This document shows positions 1 through 8,630 of a stretch of DNA of 64,000 bases, piece after piece. Position 1 is the first letter of the stretch, and each line of letters opens with the position of its first letter. Source of the DNA: Streptomyces glaucescens (GTDB taxonomy: Bacteria > Actinomycetota > Actinomycetes > Streptomycetales > Streptomycetaceae). The position numbers were made by a program, and so were the translations under genes. The stretch is taken from NCBI RefSeq assembly GCF_000761215.1, contig NZ_CP009438.1, positions 6,552,501 through 6,616,500 on the forward strand. The letters are read 5' to 3'. The notes beneath the pieces are model-generated. The model ran no database searches, was not told the DNA's origin, and saw only the letters and a program-made list of their open reading frames with translations.

Positions 1-133
1 CGCCCACGGCCGCGCCCGTCTGGTTGGACAGACCGCTGCCGAGCATGGCGGCGACACCGGTCAGCCGCCGGCCCGCGGCCGACGGGGAGGGGGGCGCGGC
101 GCGGGGCACCCGCGGTGCGGAAACCGTGTCCAT
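1..133 (-). CDS. EamA/DMT-family transporter, N-terminal fragment
   Basis: Partial gene cut by the left edge; only the first 44 or so codons are present. It begins with an ATG at 131-133 read on the minus strand. After a Pro/Ala/Arg-rich leader it reads LTGVAAMLGSGLSNQTGAAVG, resembling the start of the first membrane helix of EamA (drug/metabolite) transporters. It is divergent from a LysR regulator with a 70-bp shared promoter region, a common pairing of an exporter with its regulator. The family call rests on one partial helix and the context, so an MFS transporter is not excluded. Confidence 0.5.
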   Translation of the reverse strand, partial: MDTVSAPRVPRAAPPSPSAAGRRLTGVAAMLGSGLSNQTGAAVG

Positions 134-203
134 GCGCCGCATCGTGCGCCCCGCCGGCTCCTTGCGCACAATGCATGGCTGACCGCACCCATACGCTGGA
201 CGC

Positions 204-1067
204 ATGGATCTCGAACTCCGCCACCTGCGGTGCCTCGTCGCCATCGTCGACGAGGGCACCTTCACCGACGCCGCGATCGCGCTCGGTGTCTCCCAGGCGG
301 CCGTCTCGCGCACGCTCGCCGCGCTGGAGGGCGCCCTCGGCGTCCGGCTGCTGCGGCGCACCTCCCGCGCGGTGACGCCGACGGCGGCCGGACAGCGGGT
401 GGTGGCACACGCCCGCCGGGTGCTGGCCGAGGTCGAGGACCTGGTCCGGGACGCCGGCCAGGGCGGGGGAGAGCTGCGGATCGGCTACGCCTGGGCGGCG
501 CTCGGCCGCCACACCCTGCCCTTCCAGCGCCGCTGGGGCGCCGCCCATCCGGAGACCGCCCTGCACCTGGTGCGGGTCAACTCGCCCACGGCCGGACTGC
601 TGGAGGGGATGTGCGACCTGGCGGTGGTGCGCCGGCCCCTCGACGAGCGGCGCTTCGCCTCGTCGATCGCCGGCCTGGAGCGGCGGCTGTGCGCGCTGGC
701 CGCCGACGATCCGCTGGCCCGGCGCCGCTCGGTGCGGCTCAGCGACCTCGCCGACCGTGTGCTGCTGGTGGACCGGCGCACCGGTACCGCCACTCCGGAG
801 CTGTGGCCGCCGGAACTGCGGCCCGCGACGGAGGAGAGCCACGACATAGACGACTGGCTCACCGTCATCGCGACCGGCCGGTGCGTCGGCGTGACGGCGG
901 AGTCCACCGCCCACCAGTACCGGCGGCCCGGCGTGGTCTACCGCCCGCTGCGCGACGCCGAGCCGGTCGCCGTGCGCCTCGCCTGGTGGCGGGACGACCC
1001 GCATCCGGCCGGCCCGGCGGTGCTGGAACTGGTGTCCGAGCTGTACCGCACCCGGCGTACCGGCTGA
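204..1067 (+). CDS. LysR-family transcriptional regulator
   Basis: A 287-residue protein of normal LysR length. The N-terminal winged helix-turn-helix (residues about 1-60) reads LRHLRCLVAIVDEGTFTDAA then LGVSQAAVSRTLAALE, typical of LysR proteins. The remainder is the type-2 periplasmic-binding-protein-like effector domain. It lies divergent from a transporter fragment, with the 134-203 gap as shared control region, so it probably regulates that exporter and itself. A TACGCT hexamer at 192-197 sits six bases before the ATG, so transcription may start at or next to the start codon (inference). The effector cannot be deduced. Confidence 0.9.
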   Translation: MDLELRHLRCLVAIVDEGTFTDAAIALGVSQAAVSRTLAALEGALGVRLLRRTSRAVTPTAAGQRVVAHARRVLAEVEDLVRDAGQGGGELRIGYAWAALGRHTLPFQRRWGAAHPETALHLVRVNSPTAGLLEGMCDLAVVRRPLDERRFASSIAGLERRLCALAADDPLARRRSVRLSDLADRVLLVDRRTGTATPELWPPELRPATEESHDIDDWLTVIATGRCVGVTAESTAHQYRRPGVVYRPLRDAEPVAVRLAWWRDDPHPAGPAVLELVSELYRTRRTG

Positions 1068-1076
1068 GCGCCCTGT

Positions 1077-1191
1077 CACCACCTGACGGCCGCACCGTCC
1101 GGACCTCCGGCCGGCGACCGCCGTGGGCTGTGCGTCCTGGCGCCGCCTGACGGTCGCAGCGTCCGGGCACCCCCCGGCCCACGACCGCCGT
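1077..1191 (+). repeat. Imperfect direct repeat in the LysR-reductase gap
   Basis: Two copies of a roughly 48-base sequence, about 1079-1126 and 1143-1191. They share CCTGACGG, CGCA, CGTCCGG and the 3' block CGACCGCCGT. They fill most of the 233-base gap between the LysR gene and the NAD(P)-binding reductase. No gene is visible here; the role is unknown. Confidence 0.5.
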
Positions 1192-1300
1192 CCACCGGAT
1201 GACACCCTCGCCGCATGACAGCACGCTTACGGCTCGCGAACCGCTCTGACACCCGGCCCCGGCGTCCCGCCGCTCCGGCCCCGGCCGGGGGAGTCCGCCG

Positions 1301-1993
1301 GTGAAGATCGTCGTCTTCGGCGCGCACGGCTCCACCGGCCGCCGGACCACCGAACAGGCCCTCGCCGCGGGCCACTTCGTCACCGCGGTCACCCGCCGCC
1401 CGGACGGCTTCCCGCTCACCCACCCCGCACTGCGCGTGGCCGTGGCGGACGTCCTCGACCCCGACGCGGTCGACCGGGCCGTCGCCGGGCAGGACGCGGT
1501 CGTCTCGGCCCTGGGCGTACCGTTCGGCCGCCGGCCCGTCACCGTCTACTCCACCGGCCTCGCCCACATCACCCGCGCCATGACCGGGCACGGCGTCTCC
1601 CGCCTGGTCGCCGTCACCTCCACCTTCCTCTTCGGCACCGAGGCACCGGGCGAGGGCCTCTTCTTCCGCAAGGTCATGGAACCCCTCGTCACCCGTGTCC
1701 TGGGCCGCACGGTCTACGCGGACATGCGGCGCATGGAGGACGCCGTACGGCACAGCGGCCTCGCCTGGACGGTGCTGCGCCCCGGCGGACTGTTCGACAC
1801 GGACACCGTCAGCGACTACCGGCTGGCGACCCGGCGCCTGCCGGGCCGCTACACCTCCCGCGCCGACCTCGCCCACGCCCTGCTGCGGCACGCCACCGGG
1901 GAAGCGCACGTCCACGCCTTCGTCGACGTGCGCACCACCGAGAACACCCCCGGCATGCTCGACCTGCTGCGCAAGGAGGCACTGCGGAAGTGA
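1301..1993 (+). CDS. NAD(P)-binding (NmrA/SDR-like) oxidoreductase
   Basis: A 230-residue single-domain Rossmann protein. The N-terminus MKIVVFGAHGSTGRRTTEQA carries the GxxGxxG dinucleotide-binding motif of atypical SDR / NAD(P)H-binding reductases. The mid-region STGLAHITRAM and the later WTVLRPGGLFD match the flavin-reductase / NmrA-like group. The GTG start at 1301 is preceded by a GGGGGAG ribosome site. Substrate unknown. It is monocistronic: the next feature is a tRNA on the same strand. Confidence 0.8.
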   Translation: MKIVVFGAHGSTGRRTTEQALAAGHFVTAVTRRPDGFPLTHPALRVAVADVLDPDAVDRAVAGQDAVVSALGVPFGRRPVTVYSTGLAHITRAMTGHGVSRLVAVTSTFLFGTEAPGEGLFFRKVMEPLVTRVLGRTVYADMRRMEDAVRHSGLAWTVLRPGGLFDTDTVSDYRLATRRLPGRYTSRADLAHALLRHATGEAHVHAFVDVRTTENTPGMLDLLRKEALRK

Positions 1994-2056
1994 CCGGCCG
2001 CCCACATGGGGTAGGGTTGACCTGCACGATCACGCGGGACACCGCGTGTCTGCCGC

Positions 2057-2130
<74 letters not shown>

Positions 2131-2156
2131 CTTGGAGCCCGCTCCGTAGTCGCAGC

Positions 2157-2197
2157 TCAGGGGCCTTGGACCACGTGATGTGGAACAAGGCCCCTGA
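2157..2197 (+). terminator. Hairpin terminator after tRNA-Pro
   Basis: Perfect 12-base arms TCAGGGGCCTTG and CAAGGCCCCTGA separated by 17 bases. The position just after the tRNA fits a factor-independent terminator, although there is no strong U-tract, as is common in Streptomyces. Confidence 0.75.
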
Positions 2198-2577
2198 TCG
2201 TTTCCGGGATCATGCCCCAGCCGGGACACGGGTACTGCCGGCCCGTGCCCGCGAGGAACTGGCGCGTCGGGTGGCCTCCCTGGACGCCGCGTACCTCCGG
2301 CGCACTGTGCCGGATCCGTTCGCCGACCGGCGTCGGTGGCGCTCCCACCTCTGATGGCGTCGCCGTCTCGCCGACGGCGGGGAGGGCTTGTGAGCTTCAG
2401 CCCTTCCGCAGCCGCGAAGTCACTCCGCGCGACCGGCTCCGCTCTCCGCGTCCTCGACGTCCGCCCGATCCGCGGGAACGGCGTGGCCGAGCGCGTCATC
2501 TCCCCCGTGGATGACGCGCTCGGCCGCTCCCCCGGTGCCGGACTGTGGTCTTCGCGTCCGCGCGGTGGTCAGGACCG
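2198..2577. other. Gene-free stretch between tRNA-Pro and the metalloprotease
   Basis: About 380 bases with no convincing coding region. The open frames here have atypical composition and no recognisable motif. The only structure seen is the long inverted repeat at 2485-2525. The 3' flank of a tRNA is a classical integration site, but no integrase and no repeat of the tRNA 3' end was noticed in the window. Confidence 0.6.
2485..2525. terminator. 16-bp perfect inverted repeat
   Basis: Arms GGCCGAGCGCGTCATC and GATGACGCGCTCGGCC flank a nine-base loop. It lies 52 bases beyond the stop of the minus-strand metalloprotease, so it most simply ends that transcript. The arms are unusually long and perfect. 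Confidence 0.6.
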
Positions 2578-3663
2578 TCACCAGCACATGACGGCCGTCT
2601 CTCCCGAACCCCACGCGCAGTACAGGCGCACGCGGACGACATAGCGGCGGCCCTTGACGAGCCGGGCCCGGACGGTGGCGTTGCCGGCGGTGCCGCCGTC
2701 GTCCTGGGCGGTGAGGTAGCGCGGTTCGCCGTCGCGTTCCTCGAACACCACGACGACGGTGTCGGCGGCGCCGAAGACGCCCACCGTGTACTCCCGGGTC
2801 TCCGGCGGCTCCACCGTGAAGTCCGCCTGGTCGCCGGGCGCAAGCCGCAGCGGTGCCGACCGGAACGGCACCAGCGCGGGTGGCCGCGGCGCCCCCGCCG
2901 GCGGGTACCAGCGCAGGGCGAACTCCTTGTCCGCCGCGGACAGCGTGCCCGGCGGGAGCAGCCCCCCGCGGTACTGCTCCGGCTCCAGGATCAGCCCGGG
3001 CGGGAACGGATACCCCATGATCGACTGCGGGTCCCACACCGCGCCGTTCACCTCGTCCCGCTCCAGCTTGCGCAGGACGTTGACGTACGTCCGGTCCCGG
3101 CTCCAGTAGTTGGGCGGGCCCGCCAGCTCCTCGTAGACGGCCTCGTCGTCCCAGTGGATACCGGCGTGCGGGCTCTGGTGCTCGTGCGTCATGCCCAGCG
3201 CGTGGCCGATCTCGTGCAGGGCCGTGGCGCGCTCCCCGGGCGCGGTCAGGTCCCAGCCGAAGTTCATGGTGCGCTCGTGCAGTCCGACCCGCAGGGCGTC
3301 CCGGCCCACGACCGACCAGGATCCGTCACCGGGCTGGAACCCGACGCGCAGCTCCGCCTCCGACCGGTCGCCGACCTCCGTGAAGGTCAGCCCGATGCCG
3401 AGGCGCTGCCACTCGTCGAAACACTCCCGGACGACGTCCTGCTGTTCCTTCGCGCCCGCCCACGGCACCCGCCGGGTCTCCCCGGTCCCCGGCACGGCGA
3501 TGACGGAGCCTTCGGCGTCGCCGTCGAAGAAGTAGTAGTGCAGCACGGTGCCGTTGACCCACATCCGGTGGCCCCGGACGAGCGCACCGACCCGCTCGGC
3601 GGCCAGCCCCGGCGCGAAGGCGGGGGCGGGCTGCTGCGCGAGGGAGCAGTAGCGTGCGGTCAT
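2578..3663 (-). CDS. Astacin-like (M12A) zinc metallopeptidase
   Basis: A 361-residue protein from the ATG at 3661-3663; a GTG-type extension to 3717 is possible but adds a basic, non-conserved leader. The zinc signature HEIGHALGMTHE matches the astacin consensus HExxHxxGxxHE, and a later SIMGYP matches the Met-turn. A C-terminal beta-rich segment (about 90 residues) follows the catalytic part. No signal peptide or membrane anchor is visible, which is odd for astacins, which are usually secreted. The gene is divergent from a LuxR-type AAA regulator across a 71-base promoter gap, so that protein may control it (inference). Confidence 0.85.
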   Translation of the reverse strand: MTARYCSLAQQPAPAFAPGLAAERVGALVRGHRMWVNGTVLHYYFFDGDAEGSVIAVPGTGETRRVPWAGAKEQQDVVRECFDEWQRLGIGLTFTEVGDRSEAELRVGFQPGDGSWSVVGRDALRVGLHERTMNFGWDLTAPGERATALHEIGHALGMTHEHQSPHAGIHWDDEAVYEELAGPPNYWSRDRTYVNVLRKLERDEVNGAVWDPQSIMGYPFPPGLILEPEQYRGGLLPPGTLSAADKEFALRWYPPAGAPRPPALVPFRSAPLRLAPGDQADFTVEPPETREYTVGVFGAADTVVVVFEERDGEPRYLTAQDDGGTAGNATVRARLVKGRRYVVRVRLYCAWGSGETAVMCW

Positions 3664-3734
3664 GGACCCAGACTGCCGTCGCGCGGCCCCCGGGCGCCTG
3701 AGTCGGGGTCTACTCAACCGGCCCTGTATCAGGA

Positions 3735-5597
3735 GTGAGTACCGCGGCTCCTGCTGATGTGATGACTGACGAACAGGACGCGAAGACCCTGCACCTGCCC
3801 TGGCCGTTCACCGGGCGGGAGGACGAACTGGACCTGGTCCGCCGCTCGCTCGCGGCCGGCCGCCCCGGCATCGTGGTCACCGGACCGGCCGGTGTGGGAA
3901 AGACCCGGCTGGTCACCGAGGTCGCCCGCGGCACCGACCGGGTCCGGGTGGCCGGCAGCCCCGACTCCCGGGACATCCCCTTCGCCGCGTTCGCGCACCT
4001 GCTGCCCGAGCCCGTCACCCTGCACCGCGCGCTGCGGCTGCTGTCGGGCGTACGGCTGCTGCTGGTCGACGACGCCCACTGGCTGGACGACGCCTCCGCC
4101 GCCCTCGTCCACCAGCTCGCCGTGCACGGCCGCACCCGGCTGGTGGTCGTCGCCACCGACGGCGCGCCCGCGCCCGGCGCGGTGTCCCGGCTGTGGACAG
4201 GGGAACTGCTGCCCCGGCTCGCCCTGCGGCCGCTCCCACCGGGGGAGACCGCGCGACTCGCCGCGACGGCCGCGGGCCGCCCGCTGGAACCGCTCACCGC
4301 ACGGCGGCTGCACCGGCTGTGCGGGGGCGATCTGCGGCTGCTGCGCGACCTGCTGGGCGCGGTGCGCGAGGACCGGCTGCTCACCCGGGTACCCGGCACC
4401 GACGAGTGGGCCTGGCGGGGCCCCGTCCCGGTCACCCCGGCCGTGCGTGCGCACGCCGCGCCGGTGCTGGACCGCACCGATCCCGCCGAGCGCGAGACCC
4501 TGGACCGGCTGGCCTTCGCCGAGCCGCTGCCGGCCGGCGCCGACGCCTTCGACCCGGACGTGCTCGAACGCCTGGAGGCGGCCGGGCTGGTCAGCCTCGA
4601 CGAACGGCACGGACTGCGCCTCGCCCACCCCCTCCACGGCCCGGCGCTGCGCGCCACGGCCGGGCGGCTGCGGACCCACCGGCTGGCCGGCCCACCCGGC
4701 AGGTGCCGCTCCGCCCTGGAGGCCGAGACGGCCGCGCTCGCACGGTCGATCGCCGCGGCCGACGTCCGGGGCGGGACCGCGCCCGTGGGGGAGTGGCTGG
4801 CGGCGGAGGGCCGTCCGGTGCCGGGCGGGCACGCCGCCGTGCGCGCCCGGCACGCCCGGCTGCGCGGACAGCTCCCCGAGGCCGCCGCCTGGGCCAGGGA
4901 AGGGCTGCGGCACGACCCGGACGACCTGTCCTGCCGTACCGAACTGTCGCTGGCCGCCGCGCAGTCGGGGGACGCGACAGCGGCGTACGAGGCCCTCGGC
5001 GGGCGCCCGGCACGGGGGGCCACGGCGACCTGGCTGGCCGCGGCCCGGGGCGAACCGGAGGAGGCGGACGCCGGCCGGGAGATCCCCGGCGAGGACGTCC
5101 TCGCGCTGTACGACGCGGTGCGTCTCGGCGCCCCCGAGACCGTCCTCGGCCGGCTGCCCGCGGACAGTGTCCTCGCCGAGCACGCCGCCGCCCTGGCCCG
5201 GCGGGACGGACCGGCCCTGGACCGGGTGGCCGCCCGCCTGGCCGAGCGCGGGCTGCTGCTGTTCGCCGCCGAGGCGTACGCCCAGGCCGTGCCGGTGCAC
5301 CGCGACCCGAGCGCCGCGCGCACCGCCCGCACCCGCGCCGTCGCCCTGGCCCGCCGCTGCCCCGGCGCGCGCACGCCCGCCCTGTCCGGTCTGGTGCTGG
5401 GCGAACTCACCGCCCGGCAGCGGCAGATCGTCACCCTGGCCGCCGCCGGCCTCAGCAACCGGCAGATCGCCGAACGCCTCACCCTGTCGGTCCGCACCGT
5501 CGGCAACCACCTGTACAGCGCCTACGCCCGCCTCGGCGCCGGCGACCGGGGCTCGCTGCCGTGGCTGGTGGACCTGCCGGAGGCACGGACCGCGTGA
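3735..5597 (+). CDS. LuxR-family regulator with AAA ATPase domain (LAL-like)
   Basis: A 620-residue protein. The N-terminal P-loop domain opens with FTGREDELDLVRRSL, then Walker A GPAGVGKTRLV and Walker B LLLVDDAHWLDD (residues about 55-120). A helical middle follows, with a LuxR helix-turn-helix at the C-terminus (LTARQRQIVTLAAAGLSNRQ, then IAERLTLSVRTVGNHLY). This is the architecture of LAL activators but shorter than their usual 850-1000 residues. The start is uncertain: GTG at 3735 touches its AGGA, and an ATG at 3762 (MTDEQD) lacks a good ribosome site. It is divergent from the metalloprotease gene. Confidence 0.88.
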   Translation: MSTAAPADVMTDEQDAKTLHLPWPFTGREDELDLVRRSLAAGRPGIVVTGPAGVGKTRLVTEVARGTDRVRVAGSPDSRDIPFAAFAHLLPEPVTLHRALRLLSGVRLLLVDDAHWLDDASAALVHQLAVHGRTRLVVVATDGAPAPGAVSRLWTGELLPRLALRPLPPGETARLAATAAGRPLEPLTARRLHRLCGGDLRLLRDLLGAVREDRLLTRVPGTDEWAWRGPVPVTPAVRAHAAPVLDRTDPAERETLDRLAFAEPLPAGADAFDPDVLERLEAAGLVSLDERHGLRLAHPLHGPALRATAGRLRTHRLAGPPGRCRSALEAETAALARSIAAADVRGGTAPVGEWLAAEGRPVPGGHAAVRARHARLRGQLPEAAAWAREGLRHDPDDLSCRTELSLAAAQSGDATAAYEALGGRPARGATATWLAAARGEPEEADAGREIPGEDVLALYDAVRLGAPETVLGRLPADSVLAEHAAALARRDGPALDRVAARLAERGLLLFAAEAYAQAVPVHRDPSAARTARTRAVALARRCPGARTPALSGLVLGELTARQRQIVTLAAAGLSNRQIAERLTLSVRTVGNHLYSAYARLGAGDRGSLPWLVDLPEARTA

Positions 5598-5907
5598 CCG
5601 GCCGGGCCCCGGGGGCGTCCCGGAACCCGGCGACCGTGGTCACCAGCGAACGGGCGGCCGCGACCGCACGATCCCCGGACGAAGCCGTGCACGGGCCGGG
5701 CAACCGCGCCGTGCGCCGTGCCGGTGCCCGCGGTCCAGCGGTACGCGCGCGATGGACGGTGCCGGTGCCCGCGGTCCGGGGGTACGCGTCGTGCGCCGTG
5801 ACGCCGCCCGCGGTCCAGCGGTACCCGCGATGCACGCTGCCGGTACCCGCGATGCACGGTGCCGGTGCCCGCGGCCCACCTGCCGGTGCTCGCGGGCCAC
5901 CGTGCGC
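5598..5907. repeat. GC-rich degenerate tandem repeats between convergent genes
   Basis: A 310-base gap between the LuxR-type gene and the CHAT gene. From about 5700 to 5890 it consists of degenerate copies built on GGTGCCGGTGCCCGCGGTCC and CCGCGATGCAC. The first three copies are about 40 bases and the last three about 22 bases. No coding frame is believable. A similar composition recurs at 59270-59460. Possible roles are a transcription barrier between convergent genes or a simple expansion array; both are inference. Confidence 0.65.
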
Positions 5908-8511
5908 TCAGGCGGCCCCGAACGCCGTGAACGCCCACCCCGTCGCCTGGTGCAGGGCATCCCCCGGCAGGGCCGCACGGGCGTCCCGCAGGGCCTCGGC
6001 CAGGGACAGCCCGGCGCCCAGGCCCTTGTGCAGGGCCAGCATCAGCGGGACCACCGCCGCGTCGTTGACCGGCGCGCTGCTCGCCACGACACCCGCCGTG
6101 CCCAGCGGCAGCAGCGCGGTGACCAGGCCCAGCAGTTCGTCCGCGCCCACCGAGGCGAGCCGGGCGGTGTCGCAGCTGGAGAGGATGATCCGGTACGGGC
6201 TGCGGTCCAGACGCTCGAAGTCGTGGACGATGAGCGGGCCGTCCGCCATGCGCAGGGACGAGAACATCGGGCTGTCCGCACGGAACGTGCCGTGCGCGGC
6301 GATATGGGCGAGCGCCGCGCCGTCCAGCTCCCGCAGCACCCGCGGCACCCGCGCGTCCTCCTCCTCCAGCACCCGTGCCTCGGGATACCGGTCGGCGACC
6401 TCCGGCACCTCCGCGCCACCGGTCGCCAGGCCCGGCCCGCGCACCAGCACCTGCCCGCCGCCCCGCGGCGGCTCCGTCTCCCGGGCCCGCAGCCAGCTGC
6501 TCGCCGACGGCGACACGCTGACCACCCGCTCCCGCAGCGACGGCAGCAGCGCCCACGGCACCCGGTGCAGCCGCGCGGGCGGCACGACCACCACCGGCCC
6601 CGGACCCAGGCACGCGGCCGCCGGCCCGAGCAGCAGCTCCTCCAGACGGCGGCCCGCCGCCTCCACCACCGGGAGCCGGCCCTCGGCCCCCGGATGCGCC
6701 AGCCGCCGCAGACCGGCCTGTACGTGCTCGGCCTCCACCTCCGCCTCCGCCAGCAGGCCCCCCTCGAACCGCCGCACCCGGCCCCGCCCGCACAGCAGCA
6801 CCTGCACCCGCCCGTCCAGCACCGCCAGCTCGACCAGCAGCGTCCCGCCCAGCCGCGCCAGCAGGCGGGCCACGTCGAAGCGGTGCCCGTCACCGGGCGC
6901 GTCCCCGCGGATGTGCAGGGTCCGGGACCGCACCTCCCGCTCCAGCCGCCGCTGTTCCCGCTCCAGCGCCGGTATGGGACGGCCCTCCCAGCGGGCCGCC
7001 TCCGCGCGGGCCGCGATCTCCCGGAACGCGGTCAGCCCGCTCAGCAGCGCCGGATCGGCGGGCGGCCGGGTCGGCGGCGCCGACAGCACGGTGGCCCGCC
7101 AGCGCTCGCTCCACACCAGCAGCCGGCGCGGCCCGCCCCCGGCGACACTGGCCCGCTGGGCCAGCGCGGCCAGCTCGGCGCCCTGCTCGGTGGCCCGCGC
7201 CCGCAGCTCCGACGCGCCGAGCGTCATGCGGTGGTCGTCGAGGACGTCGAGTCCGCGCCGGCACGCCTCCAGCACGCCCCGCGCCGAACCGGCCGCCCGG
7301 GCCCGCAGCGCCTGCGCCGCCCATCCCGTCATCCGGGCGAGCGGCGGCCCGCTGTGCCGGCTGCGCGCGGCCACCGCCAGATGGCGTTCCGCGTCCGCCG
7401 TCCAGCCCAGGGCCAGCGCGATCCGGCCCGCCAGCAGCGACGCCTCCGGAGCGGCGGGCGCCCCGAACGAGGCCAGCCGCTCGGCCACCGCGGCGGCGTC
7501 CGCGACCAGCCGGCCCGAGCAGCGCCCGGCGGCCACCCGCGCCTCGATGAGCACCAGCCGGGCGTGCGTCTCCCACCACGTGCGCCGCTGCCCCGCGAAC
7601 AGCCGCACGGCCACCGCGGCGCGGGCGATCGCGGTGTGCGGGTCGCCCGCCAGCCGGGCCGCGCGGGCCGCCGCGAGCAGCAGCTCGGCCTTGCGGGTGG
7701 ACTGCCCGCCCATGCCGTCCAGGACGGCGATCGCCGCGTCCGCCTCGGCCAGCGCCTCCGGCGCCAGACCGGCCGCCATCAGCACCTCGCAGCGCCGGAT
7801 GTTCAGCATGAACGTCGGCGTGCCCAGCTTGGCGTACCGCTCCTCCGCCTCGTCCAGCAGCCGCAGCGCGGCCGGGACGTCCCCCGACCGGAACGCGGCC
7901 AGCCCCCGGCTCTCCACCGCGTCGGCCTTGTCGTGCTCCTGGCCGGTGGTCTCCCACAGCGCCTCCGCGGCCGTGAAGTCGGCGTCCGCCCGCTCCACCG
8001 CGCCCAGCGCCAGGTGCACGGTCGCCCGCAGCGTCAGCGCCCGCGCGGTCCAGATCACGTCGTCCGCCTGCCGCAGCACGGGAATCGCCCGGCGTACGTC
8101 CTCCAGCGCCTCGCGGTGATGGCCGAGCACCCACCACACGTACGCCCGGCGGTACCGCACCCGCGCCCGGGTGTGCCCCGTGCCCCGCGCCACGCCCCGG
8201 TCGAACGCCGCGAGGCCCTGCCGCGTGCGCCCCGCGTGCACCAGGGCCACCCCGAGCGTGCCGAGGACGTCCGCCTCCCGCTCCGCGGAGTCCGCGCGGG
8301 CCGCCAGGTCGCGGGCCCGCCGCAGGTGGTGCAGGGCGATCCGCAGATCGCCGAAGTCCCGCTGCCAGATGCCGATCACCTGGTGCGCCACGGAGGCGTG
8401 CAGCGGTGAGCAACCGGTGGCGAGCACCTCCCGGGCCCGGGCCAGCGCCTCGTTCGGGGCGGCGAACACCATCGGCAGCAGTTCGAGAACCGAGTCGCTT
8501 CCCGCTCTCAC
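5908..8511 (-). CDS. TPR-repeat protein with C-terminal CHAT (caspase-like) protease domain
   Basis: An 867-residue protein. Residues about 30-500 are helical and Ala/Leu/Arg-rich, with tetratricopeptide-like repeats. The C-terminal 250 residues form a CHAT domain (clan CD, caspase/separase-like). The expected catalytic His and Cys are visible in HIAAHGTF (His740) and SSCDTA (Cys780), followed by GLVTALLPLGTAGVVAS and the family-typical end. The start is a GTG at 8511; an ATG 13 codons later is an alternative. No signal peptide, so cytoplasmic. It is divergent, across 119 bases, from an S8 protease-sigma factor operon. CHAT-TPR proteins in other bacteria act as signal-triggered proteases; the substrate here is unknown. 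Confidence 0.9.
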   Translation of the reverse strand: MRAGSDSVLELLPMVFAAPNEALARAREVLATGCSPLHASVAHQVIGIWQRDFGDLRIALHHLRRARDLAARADSAEREADVLGTLGVALVHAGRTRQGLAAFDRGVARGTGHTRARVRYRRAYVWWVLGHHREALEDVRRAIPVLRQADDVIWTARALTLRATVHLALGAVERADADFTAAEALWETTGQEHDKADAVESRGLAAFRSGDVPAALRLLDEAEERYAKLGTPTFMLNIRRCEVLMAAGLAPEALAEADAAIAVLDGMGGQSTRKAELLLAAARAARLAGDPHTAIARAAVAVRLFAGQRRTWWETHARLVLIEARVAAGRCSGRLVADAAAVAERLASFGAPAAPEASLLAGRIALALGWTADAERHLAVAARSRHSGPPLARMTGWAAQALRARAAGSARGVLEACRRGLDVLDDHRMTLGASELRARATEQGAELAALAQRASVAGGGPRRLLVWSERWRATVLSAPPTRPPADPALLSGLTAFREIAARAEAARWEGRPIPALEREQRRLEREVRSRTLHIRGDAPGDGHRFDVARLLARLGGTLLVELAVLDGRVQVLLCGRGRVRRFEGGLLAEAEVEAEHVQAGLRRLAHPGAEGRLPVVEAAGRRLEELLLGPAAACLGPGPVVVVPPARLHRVPWALLPSLRERVVSVSPSASSWLRARETEPPRGGGQVLVRGPGLATGGAEVPEVADRYPEARVLEEEDARVPRVLRELDGAALAHIAAHGTFRADSPMFSSLRMADGPLIVHDFERLDRSPYRIILSSCDTARLASVGADELLGLVTALLPLGTAGVVASSAPVNDAAVVPLMLALHKGLGAGLSLAEALRDARAALPGDALHQATGWAFTAFGAA

Positions 8512-8630
8512 CCCACGGATGGTAGTGGCCGCCGCCGCGCGGAACCACGGTCCACCGATCCGTCTCTGTATCAGTCGGCGGCATCACGGCTCTAGTTGAC
8601 GAACGTCGCGACAACGAGGGGGAGAACGCC
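8512..8630. promoter_or_regulatory. Divergent promoter region of the CHAT / S8-sigma module
   Basis: A 119-base gap between the GTG of the CHAT gene and the ATG of the S8 gene. A TTGACG hexamer lies at about 8596-8601, and GAGGGGGAG precedes the S8 start. No convincing -10 partner was assigned. The shared gap suggests joint control of both transcripts. Confidence 0.45.

Noticed and set aside
2212..2560. Possible small genes after tRNA-Pro
   Set aside because: Frames have atypical composition, no ribosome site and no motif, and no integrase or excisionase residue pattern.
4193..8119. A 1308-codon open frame over the same region
   Set aside because: Same reason: low-complexity shadow of two well-supported genes.
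3892..8409. A 1505-codon open frame on the plus strand across the LuxR and CHAT genes
   Set aside because: Extreme Arg/Pro/Ala composition with no motif; it is the GC-rich shadow of the real LuxR and CHAT genes, which have intact domains in their own frames.
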